The notes below the pieces were generated by a model. It had not been told where the DNA came from. It worked only from the letters and a program-made list of their open reading frames with translations, and made no database searches. Of a stretch of 64,000 nucleotides of DNA, positions 29,977 through 41,053 are shown one piece after another. Each line of letters starts with the position of its first letter. Position 1 is the first letter of the stretch. The position numbers were made by a program, and so were the translations under genes. This stretch comes from Caulochytrium protostelioides (lineage: Eukaryota > Chytridiomycota > Caulochytriomycetes > Caulochytriales > Caulochytriaceae): assembly GCA_003615045.1 (NCBI GenBank), contig ML014132.1:113152-177151 (forward strand). Direction: 5' to 3'.

Positions 29977-32211
29977 ACCGCCACCGCCGCCGCGCAGCCG
30001 CGGTCGTTGTCACCAGGTGAAATGAGCGACAGCTGGGTCGAAGTCTGCGCCCTCGACAACGGCGCCATGGCCTGCTTCCCGCAGCGGGTCACGACGCCGC
30101 CCGAGCCCGCCGTGGCCGCTGCCGCAGCGGCCAGGCTGGCGGCAGGATCCACGGAACCCGAGGCACCAGCGTCGGGACCCGCCCCGGATACCGCGACACC
30201 GCCGTCACGGGGCGTCGACCCGTCGGAACCCACGGTCTCGATGCCGGTCGCCGTCCACCCGCCGCCGCCGGACGAGCCGCTGGTTAAGCGCCGGACCTCC
30301 GACGTGGCCCCGGCCTCGCCGGCCGCCGCTGTCGGCGCATCCCGTTCCCAGCGGTCGCTGCGCACCGTGCTGCGCGCCCATGCGCCCATGCCCGGCCTGC
30401 TGCACGAGCCGAGTTTCGAGCAGGAGTTTGCCACCTCGTCTGATGCGGCGGCCGGCGCTGTCGACGCGGAGGCCGCGTCCCGCCAACCGGTCTACGGCAC
30501 GCTGGCCTATGCGATGGACAGCGACGTCGAGTTCGACTCCGACCCCGTGCTTCACAGCGCCGCCGCCGCCGCACGGCCATCATGGCCGGCCGCCCATGCC
30601 GCGTGGCCCTCCCACGCGTCTCCCGAAGCGCCGCGACAGTCGCAGGGCCTCCACGTGGAGGATTACCACGCCGTCTCTGATGTGGACGACGCTCTGCTCT
30701 CGTGCCCGAGCACGCCGCTCTCGGCGACGTCGACACTGCTCTCGGAGCTGCTCGGCCTGGGCTTCGGCGTCGGCGTCGGCGTCGGTAGCACCGCCTCGGC
30801 TGCCGCTGGCCCCGCCCGCGGCACGACGCCTCTCGCATCCCTGGCCGTCACGCCGCCACCGGCCTCCACCGTCGCCGGTGCCTGGCTCGCCGGCGGCGTG
30901 TTTCCGGCGCTCACGGCCCATTCGCCGCTCAGCGCGACGCCTCATATCGGTATCGTCACGCCGTCGGGCGTGCCGCTCCACCCGGCGCCGCCCCGCCTGG
31001 GCCGCCCGCGGTCCGCCTGCGAGGTGCGGCCTGAGCGATCCGCCGCTCACGCTCACGCTCACGCCCACGCCCACGCCTACGCCCACGCTCACGCCCCGTT
31101 GCACGGCATGAGCATCGTCGCCCAGCGCCTGGCCGGCACCTCGGGCAGCGTGTGGCATCCCCCGGCCGGCCGCGGCGGCGCGCGATCCACCGTGTCGCTG
31201 TCGACGCTGTCCCTCTCGGCGGCGACGCACGCCCACACGGCGCACGCCCACGCCGCGACCCACCGCGGCCGCTCCGTCTCGTCCGTGAGCAGCACGTCGC
31301 CCGTCAGTCCGCGGTCGCGCGCGTCGCTCGCCGCTGTGCCGACGGTCTCGCCGCTGCCGTCGGCGTCGGCCGAGCGCGGTGGCCCGTCGGCGGGCGCGGT
31401 GCCGGCCCGGGTCCTTCAGACCACGTCGGGGGCCCGTGCGACCGGCGTGCCCTCGCCTCTTGCGTGGTCCCGTTCGGCCAGGTCCGCGGCGGCCGTCGCC
31501 GCGTCGTCGGCATCGTCTTCCGATGCTTCGCGTGACTCGGCGTCATCGGCGTCGTCGGCGTCGTCGACTTCGTCCTCCGCCTGGTGGCAACGTGCTGCGG
31601 ATCTCGGACAGCGATGGCTGGCGGCCCTGATCGCGCCGATCGTGCCGACACTGCACCACGTGCTGGCGCTCCCGGCCTCGCTGCCCGTCGTGGCCCACGA
31701 GGTCGAGCGTTTCCGTCCGCCGCCCGGCTCCGCGACCGGACCAGGTCGAGGCCCGCCGGCGCAGCCGCTTGTGCGGTGGCCCGGCCATGCGTGGCTGGCC
31801 GGAGCATGGCCGTCGGCGCTGTCGGCGCCGTGGCGCCGCTTCTCCGGTGACACGGTCGGCACCGCCGTGCTCACGGCGGCCGCCGTGCTGGTGGCCGCGT
31901 ACGCTGTGCTGCCAGTCCGCCGGCGAGCGGTGATGGCGCCGGTGGCACCGTCGTGGATGGACCGCTTGCTCAGCCTGTGGCGCGCGACGCCGTCGCCCGC
32001 GTCGGCGGTGTCGCCGTCGGCGTCACGGACCCTGTTCCGGGCGCGGCCGAGCATGACGGCCTCGCATGCGGCGTCGGCGGCAGCGGCCGTGACGCCCACG
32101 CTGGCGGTGTGGGCCGAAGGCATGATCCAGCAGTGCGTGAGCCTTGTGACGGCCAATGTCGAAGAGCTCGTGCACGATATTCTGGCCGGCGTCTCCTCCC
32201 TTGTCGCTTAA
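29047..32211 (+). CDS. large Ala/Ser/Pro-rich protein with a C-terminal membrane segment, unknown
   Basis: A single-exon protein of 1,054 aa from the ATG at 29047 (the frame opens with a GTG just before). I do not recognise the family. Most of it is low complexity: SSASSASSAS repeats near the start, a pure poly-Ala run from a GCC tract (about 29931-29990), and His/Ala repeats (AHAHAHAHAYAHAHA) near 31050-31095. More ordered islands are EMSDSWVEVCALDNGAMACF (about 327-346), YGTLAYAMDSDVEFDSDPVL (about 483) and the last 120 residues. Those carry one hydrophobic helix (about 936-957, AVLTAAAVLVAAYAVLPV) followed by RRR, then a final amphipathic stretch. That arrangement suggests a membrane protein with its large N-terminal part in the cytosol. 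Steady codon bias across 3.1 kb supports a real gene. It is convergent with RAD23. Confidence 0.65.
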
Positions 32212-32504
32212 AGCTGGCAAGCGGCGCGTGCCCAGGGTTTCGGGTCGTTTCGCTGCCGCCGGCCGGCCCCTTCGGTATTTCGTTTTCATGTTTTCTTTTT
32301 TGTTTGTAACTGTTTTCTTAGTGGCTCGTCCCTCGAAAAATAGAACGATGTTGTCCCGACATCGGAGCGATGCGATTGGCGAAACGACTAGCAAGACCGA
32401 TACAATGCCGGTAGCCGGTGGTCCCTAATCAAAATGGCCCCTAATCCTCTTCGTGTGGCGCATGCAGATTTCGTCATTATTTATTTTTTTGAAGTGTTTG
32501 TAGT

Positions 32505-32986
32505 TTACTCGGCGTCAAACAAGTAATTGGCCGCAAGCTCTTCGTTCTTGTCGCATGCGAAGTAGACCTCGATAGCGATCTGGCGATCGAACCCGAGCGC
32601 CACGAGGCGCTGGATCGCGACGTCCTCCTCGGGCGTCAGTGTGACGTGAGGCGCGCCCATGGCGACATCGCCGTCGTCGCCGTCGTCGTCGCCATCGTCG
32701 TCGTCGTCATCGCCACCCTGGCCGCCCTCGGCAAAGAGATCGCCGAACTGCGCCGACTCGCCGGCGCTTGGCTCCATCAGCATGCGCATAAACGCTTCCT
32801 GGTTGCTGTTGATGATCTGCATCAAGCCCGGGTTGCTTTCCCCGAGCTGCATGAGCAGCGGCTGCAGCAGCTCCGGCTGCTGGCGGACGAGTTCGGCCAC
32901 CTGGGCGAACTGCGGCGACTGGCGCAAGAAATCAAACATGGCCGGCGAGCTGCCGCCCGCGCCGCCCGCGCCGCCGCCGACGCCCC

Positions 32987-33036
<50 letters not shown>

Positions 33037-33881
33037 GCCGCAGCCTGGAAGAGGTTCGTATACGGGCTGTTCTGCGCGGGCGCCGCGGCGCCGCCGTTGC
33101 CCGAGGTGGACGCGCCGCCACTGCCGGACGCCGACGCGGCGCCCGACGCCGCGGCGGGCCCTTCCGGCGGCGCGAGGCCCTCCGGGATGCCGGTCATCAG
33201 GTACTCGGCGGCGCGGTCGGGGTTATTGAACGCCGCGCGCATCGCGCGCCGCACGGCGTCGTTCGGGAACCCGAGTTCGCACAGGTTGGCGATGGCGGTC
33301 TCAAGATGCGAGCCGGTGGCCAGCACGTCGGACCCGACGCCGGCCGTTGACGCCGGAGCGGTGTCCGTGGGCTGGGCGCTCGCGGCGCCCGCGGCGGCGT
33401 CAGGGGCCGACGGGTGGGGCAGCGCCGTTGGGCCGGCGCCCGCGGCCGCACCGCCCGCGTTGGCAGAGGCCGGCGCCGAGTCGGCCGTCGCAGTGGCCGG
33501 CGTGGGCGCCGGGACCGGCGGCGCCGTGTCGGCCGTCGCGGTCGCCGGCGTCGATGCGCCAGACAGCGGTTTCGCAGCGGCAGCATTCGCGCTTGTGGCG
33601 GCGGCGGCCGGGGCCGCGGGCGCCGGGGCGGGCGCCGACGCGGCGGGGGGCTTGGTCTTTGTCACAAAGACGACGACGAAGTCCTTTTCGGTGATGTTGT
33701 AGTCCTGGACAGTCTTGGCATCGTCAAGGATCTTGCCGGAGCAGATCAGCTTCTGGGCGGCCGCAGGGAAGTTTTGAGCGGCCTCGATCTGGGCCTTGAC
33801 GTCCGCGATGGTCGTGGTCTCGGGCGTCGGCACGTCCACCGAGAACGCCTTCTGCGTGGTCGTCCGCACCGTGAGCTTCAT
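32505..33881 (-). CDS. RAD23: RAD23-like ubiquitin receptor and DNA-repair protein
   Basis: A 458-aa shuttle protein that carries ubiquitinated proteins to the proteasome and stabilises the XPC/Rad4 damage sensor in nucleotide-excision repair. Domains are all present and in the standard order: ubiquitin-like domain (1-75, beginning MKLTVRTTTQKAFSV); Ala/Pro linker; UBA1 (about 187-230, with CELGFPNDAVRRAMRAAFNN); linker with a 16-Gln run encoded by a pure CTG/CAG tract; XPC/Rad4-binding domain (about 313-371, with QFAQVAELVRQQPELLQPLL and NPGLMQIINSNQEAFMRML); an acidic Asp/Gly run; and UBA2 (about 414-456, with RLVALGFDRQIAIEVYFAC). Start ATG at 33881. No missing elements; the acidic run before UBA2 and the poly-Gln are the only unusual parts. 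Confidence 0.96.
32988..33035. repeat. pure (CTG)16 triplet repeat in RAD23
   Basis: Sixteen uninterrupted CTG units on the plus strand encode a 16-residue glutamine run in the minus-strand RAD23 reading frame. Purity suggests it is unstable in length between isolates. Confidence 0.9.
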
Positions 33882-34767
33882 CGTGGGCAGCAGTATGAAG
33901 CGAAGGGCGGGAGGATGAAAGCCGAAGAAAAAAAAAGAGAGGCGACGGCAGCGTCGGCGTCGGCGTCAGGGTGCTGCGGTACGGGGCGCGGCTTCAGAAC
34001 AGGCTAGCTGAGAAAAGGGTCAGAGTGCAAGAAACGTGGCACTACGGAAGGCAGAGAATCTTGAAAGCTTATTTGATGAGAAGCTTTGCCTTCGCCAGGG
34101 CGGTGGCGATGGCGACGCGTCGTCTGCGCCGTGTGGAGGGTGGCGGCCAGTTTTTCACGATGCTATTGCGGGCGGGCGGGGCATGGCGGGCTACGGCGGG
34201 CCACGGCGCCCCTAGCCAGGGCACACCCTGTGCCCTCCCTTCATCCCTTGTCCCTTCGTCCCTTTGCCCTGGGTGTGGTGGCGGCGGAGGCATCGCCTCT
34301 CTGAAAGGGGTCGTGCAATCCAACGGTTTGAACCGGTCGCGCTGACAAAATCGGTACCCGTGACCAGTGATAACTATTCCCGCTAGCCTTGTCTGAGTTT
34401 ATTTCGCCTCTTCGTTGTCATTGCGATCGCCCCGTCATCACCGCGATCGTGTATGGTATTCGCATTACGTGGTGGCTCGCATCACAGAACCAGGCGCGCT
34501 TGTCGCAAAACGAAGGAAGGGAGGATCAGGACGACGGATACAAAAATAAAGATAGGGAAGGTAGTGAAAAAGGCAGCACGTATAAAAGAGAAAAAGAAAG
34601 AAGCGATCCTCATCCGGGGGTCTCCCCTGAGCCGATCTCATCCCATCCAGATTGGATTGATCATTCCATCACCGCCACAGATCCGAAGCGGCGCTGTATA
34701 AGGGGCATCCACGATGGGGGCGGCGGCGGGCACGGGAATGGGCATGCAGGCTCAGCGAGTCGAGTGC
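33882..34767. other. intergenic between RAD23 and the G-beta gene
   Basis: No gene is seen. The part next to 33881 should be the RAD23 promoter and leader (it reads into a GA-rich stretch near 33910-33950), and the part next to 34768 the 3' flank of the G-beta gene, with an A/G-rich stretch around 34500-34610. Confidence 0.5.
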
Positions 34768-35802
34768 TTAAGCCCAGACCTTAAGCAGACTGTCCCAGGA
34801 CCCAGTGCAGAGCGCCATGCCGTCGGCGGAGACGCCGAGGCAGGAGACACGGTTCTCATGGGCCGCGAGGACGCCGACGCGCTCGCCCTTCAGCGTGTCC
34901 CAGACATTGCAGTTAAAGTCGTCGTAGCCGGCGAACAGCAGGCGACCCGATGCGGAGAAGGCGACGCTCGTGATGCCGCAGAGAATGTTGTCGTGCGTAT
35001 ACTGGTTCAGTTCGCGGTCGGCGCGGCGGTCAAAGAGGCGGCAGGACGCGTCGTCGGAGCCGGTGCCGAACGCGTCACCGTTGGGGAAGAACTGGACAGC
35101 GTTGATGTCGCTCTCGTGACCCATGAACGTCTGCACGCACTGGCCCGTGCGGATGTCCCAGACCTTGGCCGTGGCGTCGCAAGCACCCGAGACAAAGATG
35201 TTCTTGTCCGGCGACAGCGAGAGCGACATGACGTCACCCGTGTGGTCAGAGAAGTCGAGCGTCTTCATGCCGGCATCGATGTCCCAGAGCATGCAGGACA
35301 TGTCGCCGGACGAGGTCAGGATCTGGCGGTCGCTGATGAAGCGGCAGCACGACAGGTATCCGGTGTGCGCCGACAGCTCGCGCGCGACCTTGACGGAGCC
35401 CTCCTTGGTCTTGAGGTTGTAGATCGAGCAGATGTTGTCCAGCCCGCCGCAGGCGACATAATTGCCGGAGGGTGCGTACGCACAGGTCATGACCCACGAC
35501 GAGCGCAGCGGGATGGCGTGGACCTTGTTGGTGGTGTAGGCGTCCCACACGATGAGCTTGCCGTCCTGCGAGGCCGAGACCAAGTGTCGCTTGTCGGTGC
35601 CCCAGTGCATGGCATAGATCTTGGCCAGATGGCCCTTCAGTGTCCGCCGGACCTTCATCACGACGCGCGGCAGCGGTTCGAGCTCGTTCGCGACATTTTT
35701 GAGCGTCGTGTCAGCCAGAACGTCCTTCTTTTGCTTGATACGTTCCTTCAGCGTCTCCGCATCTTTCCGCGCCGCGGCGATGCGCTCGGCAAGATCAGTC
35801 AT
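34768..35802 (-). CDS. heterotrimeric G-protein beta subunit
   Basis: A 344-aa seven-bladed WD40 propeller that pairs with G-gamma and relays receptor signals at the plasma membrane. After an N-terminal coiled coil ([20 protein letters not shown]) come seven repeats with classic sequences: [108 protein letters not shown] and, last, [11 protein letters not shown]. Length and the terminal WDSLLKVWA match canonical G-beta proteins. I chose the ATG at 35802 ([10 protein letters not shown]); the frame is open farther upstream with non-conserved sequence. No introns are needed, unlike many G-beta genes. Confidence 0.95.
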   Translation of the reverse strand: MTDLAERIAAARKDAETLKERIKQKKDVLADTTLKNVANELEPLPRVVMKVRRTLKGHLAKIYAMHWGTDKRHLVSASQDGKLIVWDAYTTNKVHAIPLRSSWVMTCAYAPSGNYVACGGLDNICSIYNLKTKEGSVKVARELSAHTGYLSCCRFISDRQILTSSGDMSCMLWDIDAGMKTLDFSDHTGDVMSLSLSPDKNIFVSGACDATAKVWDIRTGQCVQTFMGHESDINAVQFFPNGDAFGTGSDDASCRLFDRRADRELNQYTHDNILCGITSVAFSASGRLLFAGYDDFNCNVWDTLKGERVGVLAAHENRVSCLGVSADGMALCTGSWDSLLKVWA

Positions 35803-38800
35803 AGTGGCGACGGCGGCGGTGGTGGTGGTGATCGGGAAACCCAAGGTATACGGGAAAAAAAGGGACGGATCAACTAATCGCTCAACCCGGAAAATGGATC
35901 GGGCAAACAGCACGATGGCCAAAGGAACGGCAAGCGCCGGTGGGTATGGGGTATGCGGGTATGGGCGGCCTCTGCAAACGATCAGATGTGGAGGGGGCGA
36001 CGGCAAGGCCAGGCGGCTCTAGCGCGTAGGATCTGGGAGCCGAAGGCGGATCAAGAAAGAAGCGATCCAGGACAGATCACCGGAGACAAGTCCTGATCAC
36101 GCAGCAAACCCGACGATCGCAGTCGTGTCGGATGCTTCGAAATCCTCGTGGCGCACGTCGTGTGAATCGGAGTGATCCTCCCAGTGCTTAGCTGGTTTGA
36201 TTTTTATGTTTTCGGTCGAGGGGTGGCCCTTGGTTCAGTGGCCTGCCGTCGATGACACAGAACGCTTGAGCTCCCCGGGGCAAGAGCAACAAAACGACGT
36301 GGAAAAAAAGGGAAAGCAGCACTCAGGCGGCACAAACAACCGGGGCGGCGGCGGCGGCAATGGCAATGGCCGCAGCGGCAGCGGCAGCGGACGCTCAGGC
36401 CTGGCACGGTGACCCAGCGGAAGTTAGAGCAGCGCCAGCGATCGTTGCGTTGTGTTGCGTAGCGGTGCGTTGTCACGAGGAAAGGCCACGCGCGGTGGAT
36501 CCACAGGTTCGAGCATCGGTCGTCAAAGCGCAGTGGGAGAGCAGATCGCATGTCGCCATCCATCGGCCGACGCGACGCGTATAGCAATCATTGCCAAAAC
36601 GATACAGCGAGCAATCGAATCATAAAGAAGAAAAAAGGTGAGTTGATGAAGATCGGCATGACTCGCCATGCCCAATTCCCCGAGACACCCGCGTGTGCGC
36701 CCATCGTGGTATACCCGTCGGGAAAAAAAGAAACACTGATTTAGCGTGGGTCCGGCCAGGGCATCGTCTTAGCCTTCCGTCTCTTTTTTTTTTTTCTTTT
36801 GGGTTTTGAAATCTTGGGGCGCGGCGTCGGTGGCGGGCTGCGACAAAACGCATGGATCTGCCTCCCCCCGCATCAGGACCGCCATTCACGCCCCTGATCG
36901 GCAACATGGGGACGACCGGCAGGACGGTATAAAGCGGCTCTGCGGCCAAACGAGACCAATCCGAAGCGCAGCACGGGTCCAGCCATCGGGTGATAAGCGC
37001 CGCCGTCGACACGCACTTACGGTATCAAGTAGTTTTCAAGGTGACAGGAGGGGGCGATCAGGCGCCAGTAATGGTCACAGCGAGTCGTTGCTCAGCGATT
37101 ATAGTCGGCCCCGGGGTGGATTTGCGGGTGTTGGCAGCGTCCACGGCGCAAAGAGGGGTGGCGAGTGCATTGAAAAACCAGCGAGAGCGAGCTTCCTGCC
37201 ATGTATATCACGCTATGCCACTCCCAGCGCGTTCCGCATTCCGGCATCCCCAGGAAAAAAGGAAACACACCATAAAATCAAACGACGTGGTGCGCATGCG
37301 ACCGTGCACGCCCCGACGCGGCGTCGCTTGCATGGGGGCTCACGACGTGGCCACGTTCGCCACGGACGTTCATGACAATGGGCATGAATGCCGTCGCCGC
37401 CGCTCCCGCCGCCGCTCGGCTGATGTCGGCGGCCCACCGCGCCTTGGGCCACGGCAGCGGGCCCTGATGTGCGACGGACCGCCGCTGTCGCGCATATCGC
37501 CGCCGCCGCGGGGGTCACCCCGAGCCGCCTCCGACGCGCGATCGGCGGCTGGCATTCACCTAGCGAAACGGCCGAAGCCCGCGACGCCGACGACAGGCCG
37601 TCCGCCATGCGAGGCCTCGGGCGGACCCGAGCACCACGGCGGCAAGTGGCCGGCGGCGTGGGGGGCGGCCATGGGCGCATGGCTTTGCGAACGCCCGCGG
37701 CATGGCGGCACGGTAGCGCTAGCGCCTTCAGGTGCCCCGCCGCTACTTCACTCGCGCGCGCTCGCACGTCAGCCCTCCATCGTCTGGGCGTCCCCCGTAT
37801 GCCGGACGACGCGCGGCGCGAAACGGCTCCCAAACAGTGCCATCGCTACGGTCCGAGTGAGCCGCAGCGGATCGGAGCGCGACCAGCAAGGCGACCAGAG
37901 CGCTGATGCCGGCGGAGGCATCGGGAAGCCACTTTACGGCACCAGCGCCCACCCTTCGCATCATCGCCACGGTCGAAGCGAAGCCGTCGGTCGGTCCCCG
38001 TTGTCGCTCCGAGAGCATCACCACCGCACGCGGTTGCGGTGGGGCCGGAGCTATTTTTTTGCATCGCCACCGCGGGTCCTCCTGAGTAGGATGATATGTC
38101 CGCGTGCTGAACAAGGACGAGCCGCGCACTAGGCACGCCGTAAAGGGCGGAAGGCGAAGTCGGGGGGACACGGGCTGTGATGGCCTTCCTCCGACTCGGT
38201 CGAAAAGGGGGTTGCAGGCAGAGCCGAGGGATCAGCAGCGATGCTTCCTTTTTCCACCAACAGGCTCGGATACTTGGCTCGTCTCGAAAGAAAACTAGAT
38301 GTATGCAGCGCGGTTTCGAAGCCGCGGTTGGGACGAGGGTTTACAACGGCGGGAAGTCGATGTGATGCGTCCGGCGTGACGCGGTGGCCTTTGTTCGCGT
38401 GACTCTGACACATGGTCACGAGAATAGGAAGGAAGGCAGGCGCTTTACAGCTGTGTCGTTTCACCCGCTGCCAGATAATCCGATTTTGTTGTCATGGATC
38501 GCCTGAATAGGCGGTAGCGCTGCGGATCTCTGGTGCTGCCGAGTAATAATAGATAGTTATGGCGCGTTCGCATAGTTCATGATTACCGTTCCTTCCTGCA
38601 GTGGGTCTCGGCATACATTTTTAAGGAGAAACAGGAGTGAGAGGGAGTGCGTTTGAAACAAAAGGAACACAGACCCCCGTCGTTGCAGAGCTCATGATGC
38701 CACGAAGGCCGGATCCGGAATCTTTGAGCAGAGCGCCCATCGAATCGAATCGAAGAACATCGTTTCATTATGGCATGCGACTTCCGCTGCTTACATGTTA

Positions 38801-39338
38801 GCTGAAACACGTTTGCACACACGTGGATCCGTGTAACCGCGAGGGTCGTCGTACCACATCGTCCGTCGACCTTTCGCATACGCACCGCATCTTCATTGTC
38901 ATGACCATGCTTACCAGGACCAAGCGGGCGCGATCGGCAGGATGATCGGCGTGGTGAGCCGCCACAGCGCCGTGGCCCGCCGTGGCGGCCCCACCGGCAC
39001 ACCGGTTCGCAGAAATATTTTGCGCGCCAGCAAAAGAAGCTCGTGTTGGCGTCACGACCGGCGTCCCCGCACGAAGCGGAAGACGTCGCGAAGACGGATC
39101 TCGCCAGACTAACAGGAAGCGACTCATGAGGATGATGGACGACCACCAACACGCTTGACCGTGCCATCTGCTCCTGAGCCTCATACCTTTGATACCTTGC
39201 TTCTGCCCGTGCTCCTTCGCGACGGTCCCAACCGCTGGTCCGCCTGTATCCTGCCTGTCAACGCGAGCTCCGCCACTGACATCGGCATTGATCAAACCGA
39301 TTGAACCGATTGAACCGATCGAATCAATCGCCGCCGTG
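35803..39338. other. 3.5-kb region without a supported gene
   Basis: It lies between the divergent G-beta and UBAP1-like genes. Open stretches of 100-380 codons occur on both strands around 36800-38460, but none shows a domain, steady composition or splice-consistent structure. It contains an A-rich patch near 36620-36640, a T run at 36784-36800 and, at the right end, GATTGAACC tandem copies (about 39298-39320) in the likely leader of the next gene. No RNA gene is recognised. Confidence 0.4.
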
Positions 39339-40869
39339 ATGTCGGGTCCCAGGGTTGTCGCCGCGTCGAGTCGCATCGCGCATTCGCCGTATGCGGTGCT
39401 GGGCAGCGTCGTGCTCCAATACAAGGACACGGTCGCGCTGCAGCCGCCGTACGATCTGCCTACCGACTATACCCATATCCGCGACAATGCCTCGTCCGCT
39501 GTAAGTGATGCGTGAGCGCGTTCACGCTTGCGTTCACAGCGGTTCGTTTGTGTCCTGGTGCGACACGGTTACGCCATCGACTCCGACGACTCATCGCCGC
39601 TTTTTCGCTTTTGCTGCTTACCATGATCATCACGACGCTCAGTATCGCGCAGATGTTTCTCTCGAGCGCACGATGCTGAAGCGCCACGAGGAACAGGAAG
39701 CTGCCCGGCGCAAAGAGGCGGAAGACCGTGCAGCGCGAGAACGTCGACTGGCGCCCGGCTTCTCGAAAGCCGGCCTGAAGCCGACGCCAATCAGCCCGTC
39801 CGATCCGGTCGCCACGGACGCGGCCCCTCGCCCGTCCGAGGGCGGGTCCGATCCTACGGCTCTGGTGGCGACTACCGCGCTGCCACCGGCCTCTCCGTTC
39901 GCAGCCGTCTCGGCGACCCTGACGGCGCCTGCGCCGGCGCCAGAGGGCGGCTCCCCGACGCTGCCGCCACGCACGCTGAACTCGTCGTCGCCTAGCCGCG
40001 ACCCGTCGAGTCCCGCGCTGCTGACGCCGTTAGACGCCACCGAGCCGCCGGCCCCCGCACTACCGGCGCGTACCGCCGGGGCGCCCGCGTCGTCCGCGGC
40101 CATCGATCCCACGCCTGAACCAGTCCCGCTCGCGCGTCTCGCCGACTCGGAACTGGCGCGGCTCAAAGCGAGTATGAACGCCGTCAACGAGTCGTCGTCG
40201 AGCTATGCGAAGGCGCCGCCGGTCCCGCCGTCGCCGCTGGGCCCCAGCGCGGCCGGCGTGATGGGCACGCAGCCATCAGTCACGAGCTGGACGCCGCATG
40301 GCGCCGCACCCGCCGTGCCGCCGCCGCCGCCACCGCTTCCTGCCGCGGCGGCTGGCCCGAGCTCGGCGGTCGCGGGGCCGCGGCCGATCCTGGGCATGTA
40401 CCCACTCGGCGGCAGCAGCGCGTCCCACCTGACGCCCAGCCTCGAGGGATTGATGTCGAGTATGATGCATCTCGGTCCCGTCACCACGCTGCAGAGCCCC
40501 GCCACAAACGCGCCGCATCCGGGGGGTGCGCCGGCCTTGCCGCCCAAGCCGCTGGTAGCGCTGGCCGCCCACGTGGCGGCTACGCCGTCGTCTGCGGGGA
40601 GCATCGACCCGACGACCGCACTGCAGCAGCAGCAGTACGTGCAGCTGCAGTCGCGGTTCCGTGATCCTGCGCGCGCTGCCGACTGCGCGTTTGCGGTCCA
40701 CCACATTCCGAACGACCTCGCGCGGCAGTCGGCGTTCGTCGAAGCGGTCGCTAAAGTGATGGATGTCGGTTTTACTGATGTGACGCTGGTTCGACGAACG
40801 TTGCTCCGGTTCGATCTTGATGTCGAGCGTACCGTCGACGATTTGCTGACCAACTCTGTATCAAATTGA
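39339..40869 (+). CDS. UBAP1-like ESCRT-I component candidate (two exons, C-terminal UBA)
   Basis: Exons 39339..39500 and 39643..40869 give 462 aa. The N-terminus resembles animal UBAP1, an ESCRT-I subunit that sorts ubiquitinated cargo into endosomal vesicles. A short strand and PYDLP motif (YKDTVALQPPYDLPTDYTHI) is followed across the splice by YRADVSLERTMLKRHEEQEA and a charged helix (RRKEAEDRAARERR), like the UBAP1 DFSLEKK helix. The middle is Pro/Ala/Ser-rich with PPPPPPLP runs. The last 45 residues form a UBA domain (VAKVMDVGFTDVTLVRRTLL, then DVERTVDDLLTN) that would bind ubiquitin. The splice is phase 0 (GTAAGT, then CTCAG); reading through gives a TGA. Start at 39339 is the first ATG before conserved sequence, though an upstream in-frame ATG at 39189 exists. 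The UBA is clear and the UBAP1 assignment is moderate. It is convergent with the gene at 41054. Confidence 0.6.
39501..39642 (+). other. intron of the UBAP1-like gene (142 nt)
   Basis: Donor GTAAGTG follows GCCTCGTCCGCT; a pyrimidine-rich tract (39595-39620) precedes the acceptor CGCTCAG. It is phase 0 and keeps the frame between the two conserved N-terminal blocks. Confidence 0.85.
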
Positions 40870-41053
40870 TGATACTCCTCCAGCCCATTTTTTGATATAT
40901 ATCTGTCCCAGTAGTAAGGAACTAAAATGAGTGTGTATAACACAATTTGTACAAAGTAGACTCAATCTGACGAAACGGTGGTCGTTGCTGAATTAACAGC
41001 CGGCACCGATGGGAGAAGGCGGCATCTGTGATAGGGGGGAAAGAAGTGGTCAA

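Noticed and set aside
13745-35802. A nutrient-signalling cluster (Whi2-like, PKA, G-beta)
   Set aside because: The genes are spread over 22 kb, on different strands and interrupted by unrelated genes; nothing shows coordinated control.
38290-38345. tRNA-like T-arm (GCGGTTTCGAAGCCGC)
   Set aside because: The loop is eight bases instead of seven and no matching D-arm, anticodon arm or acceptor stem was found.
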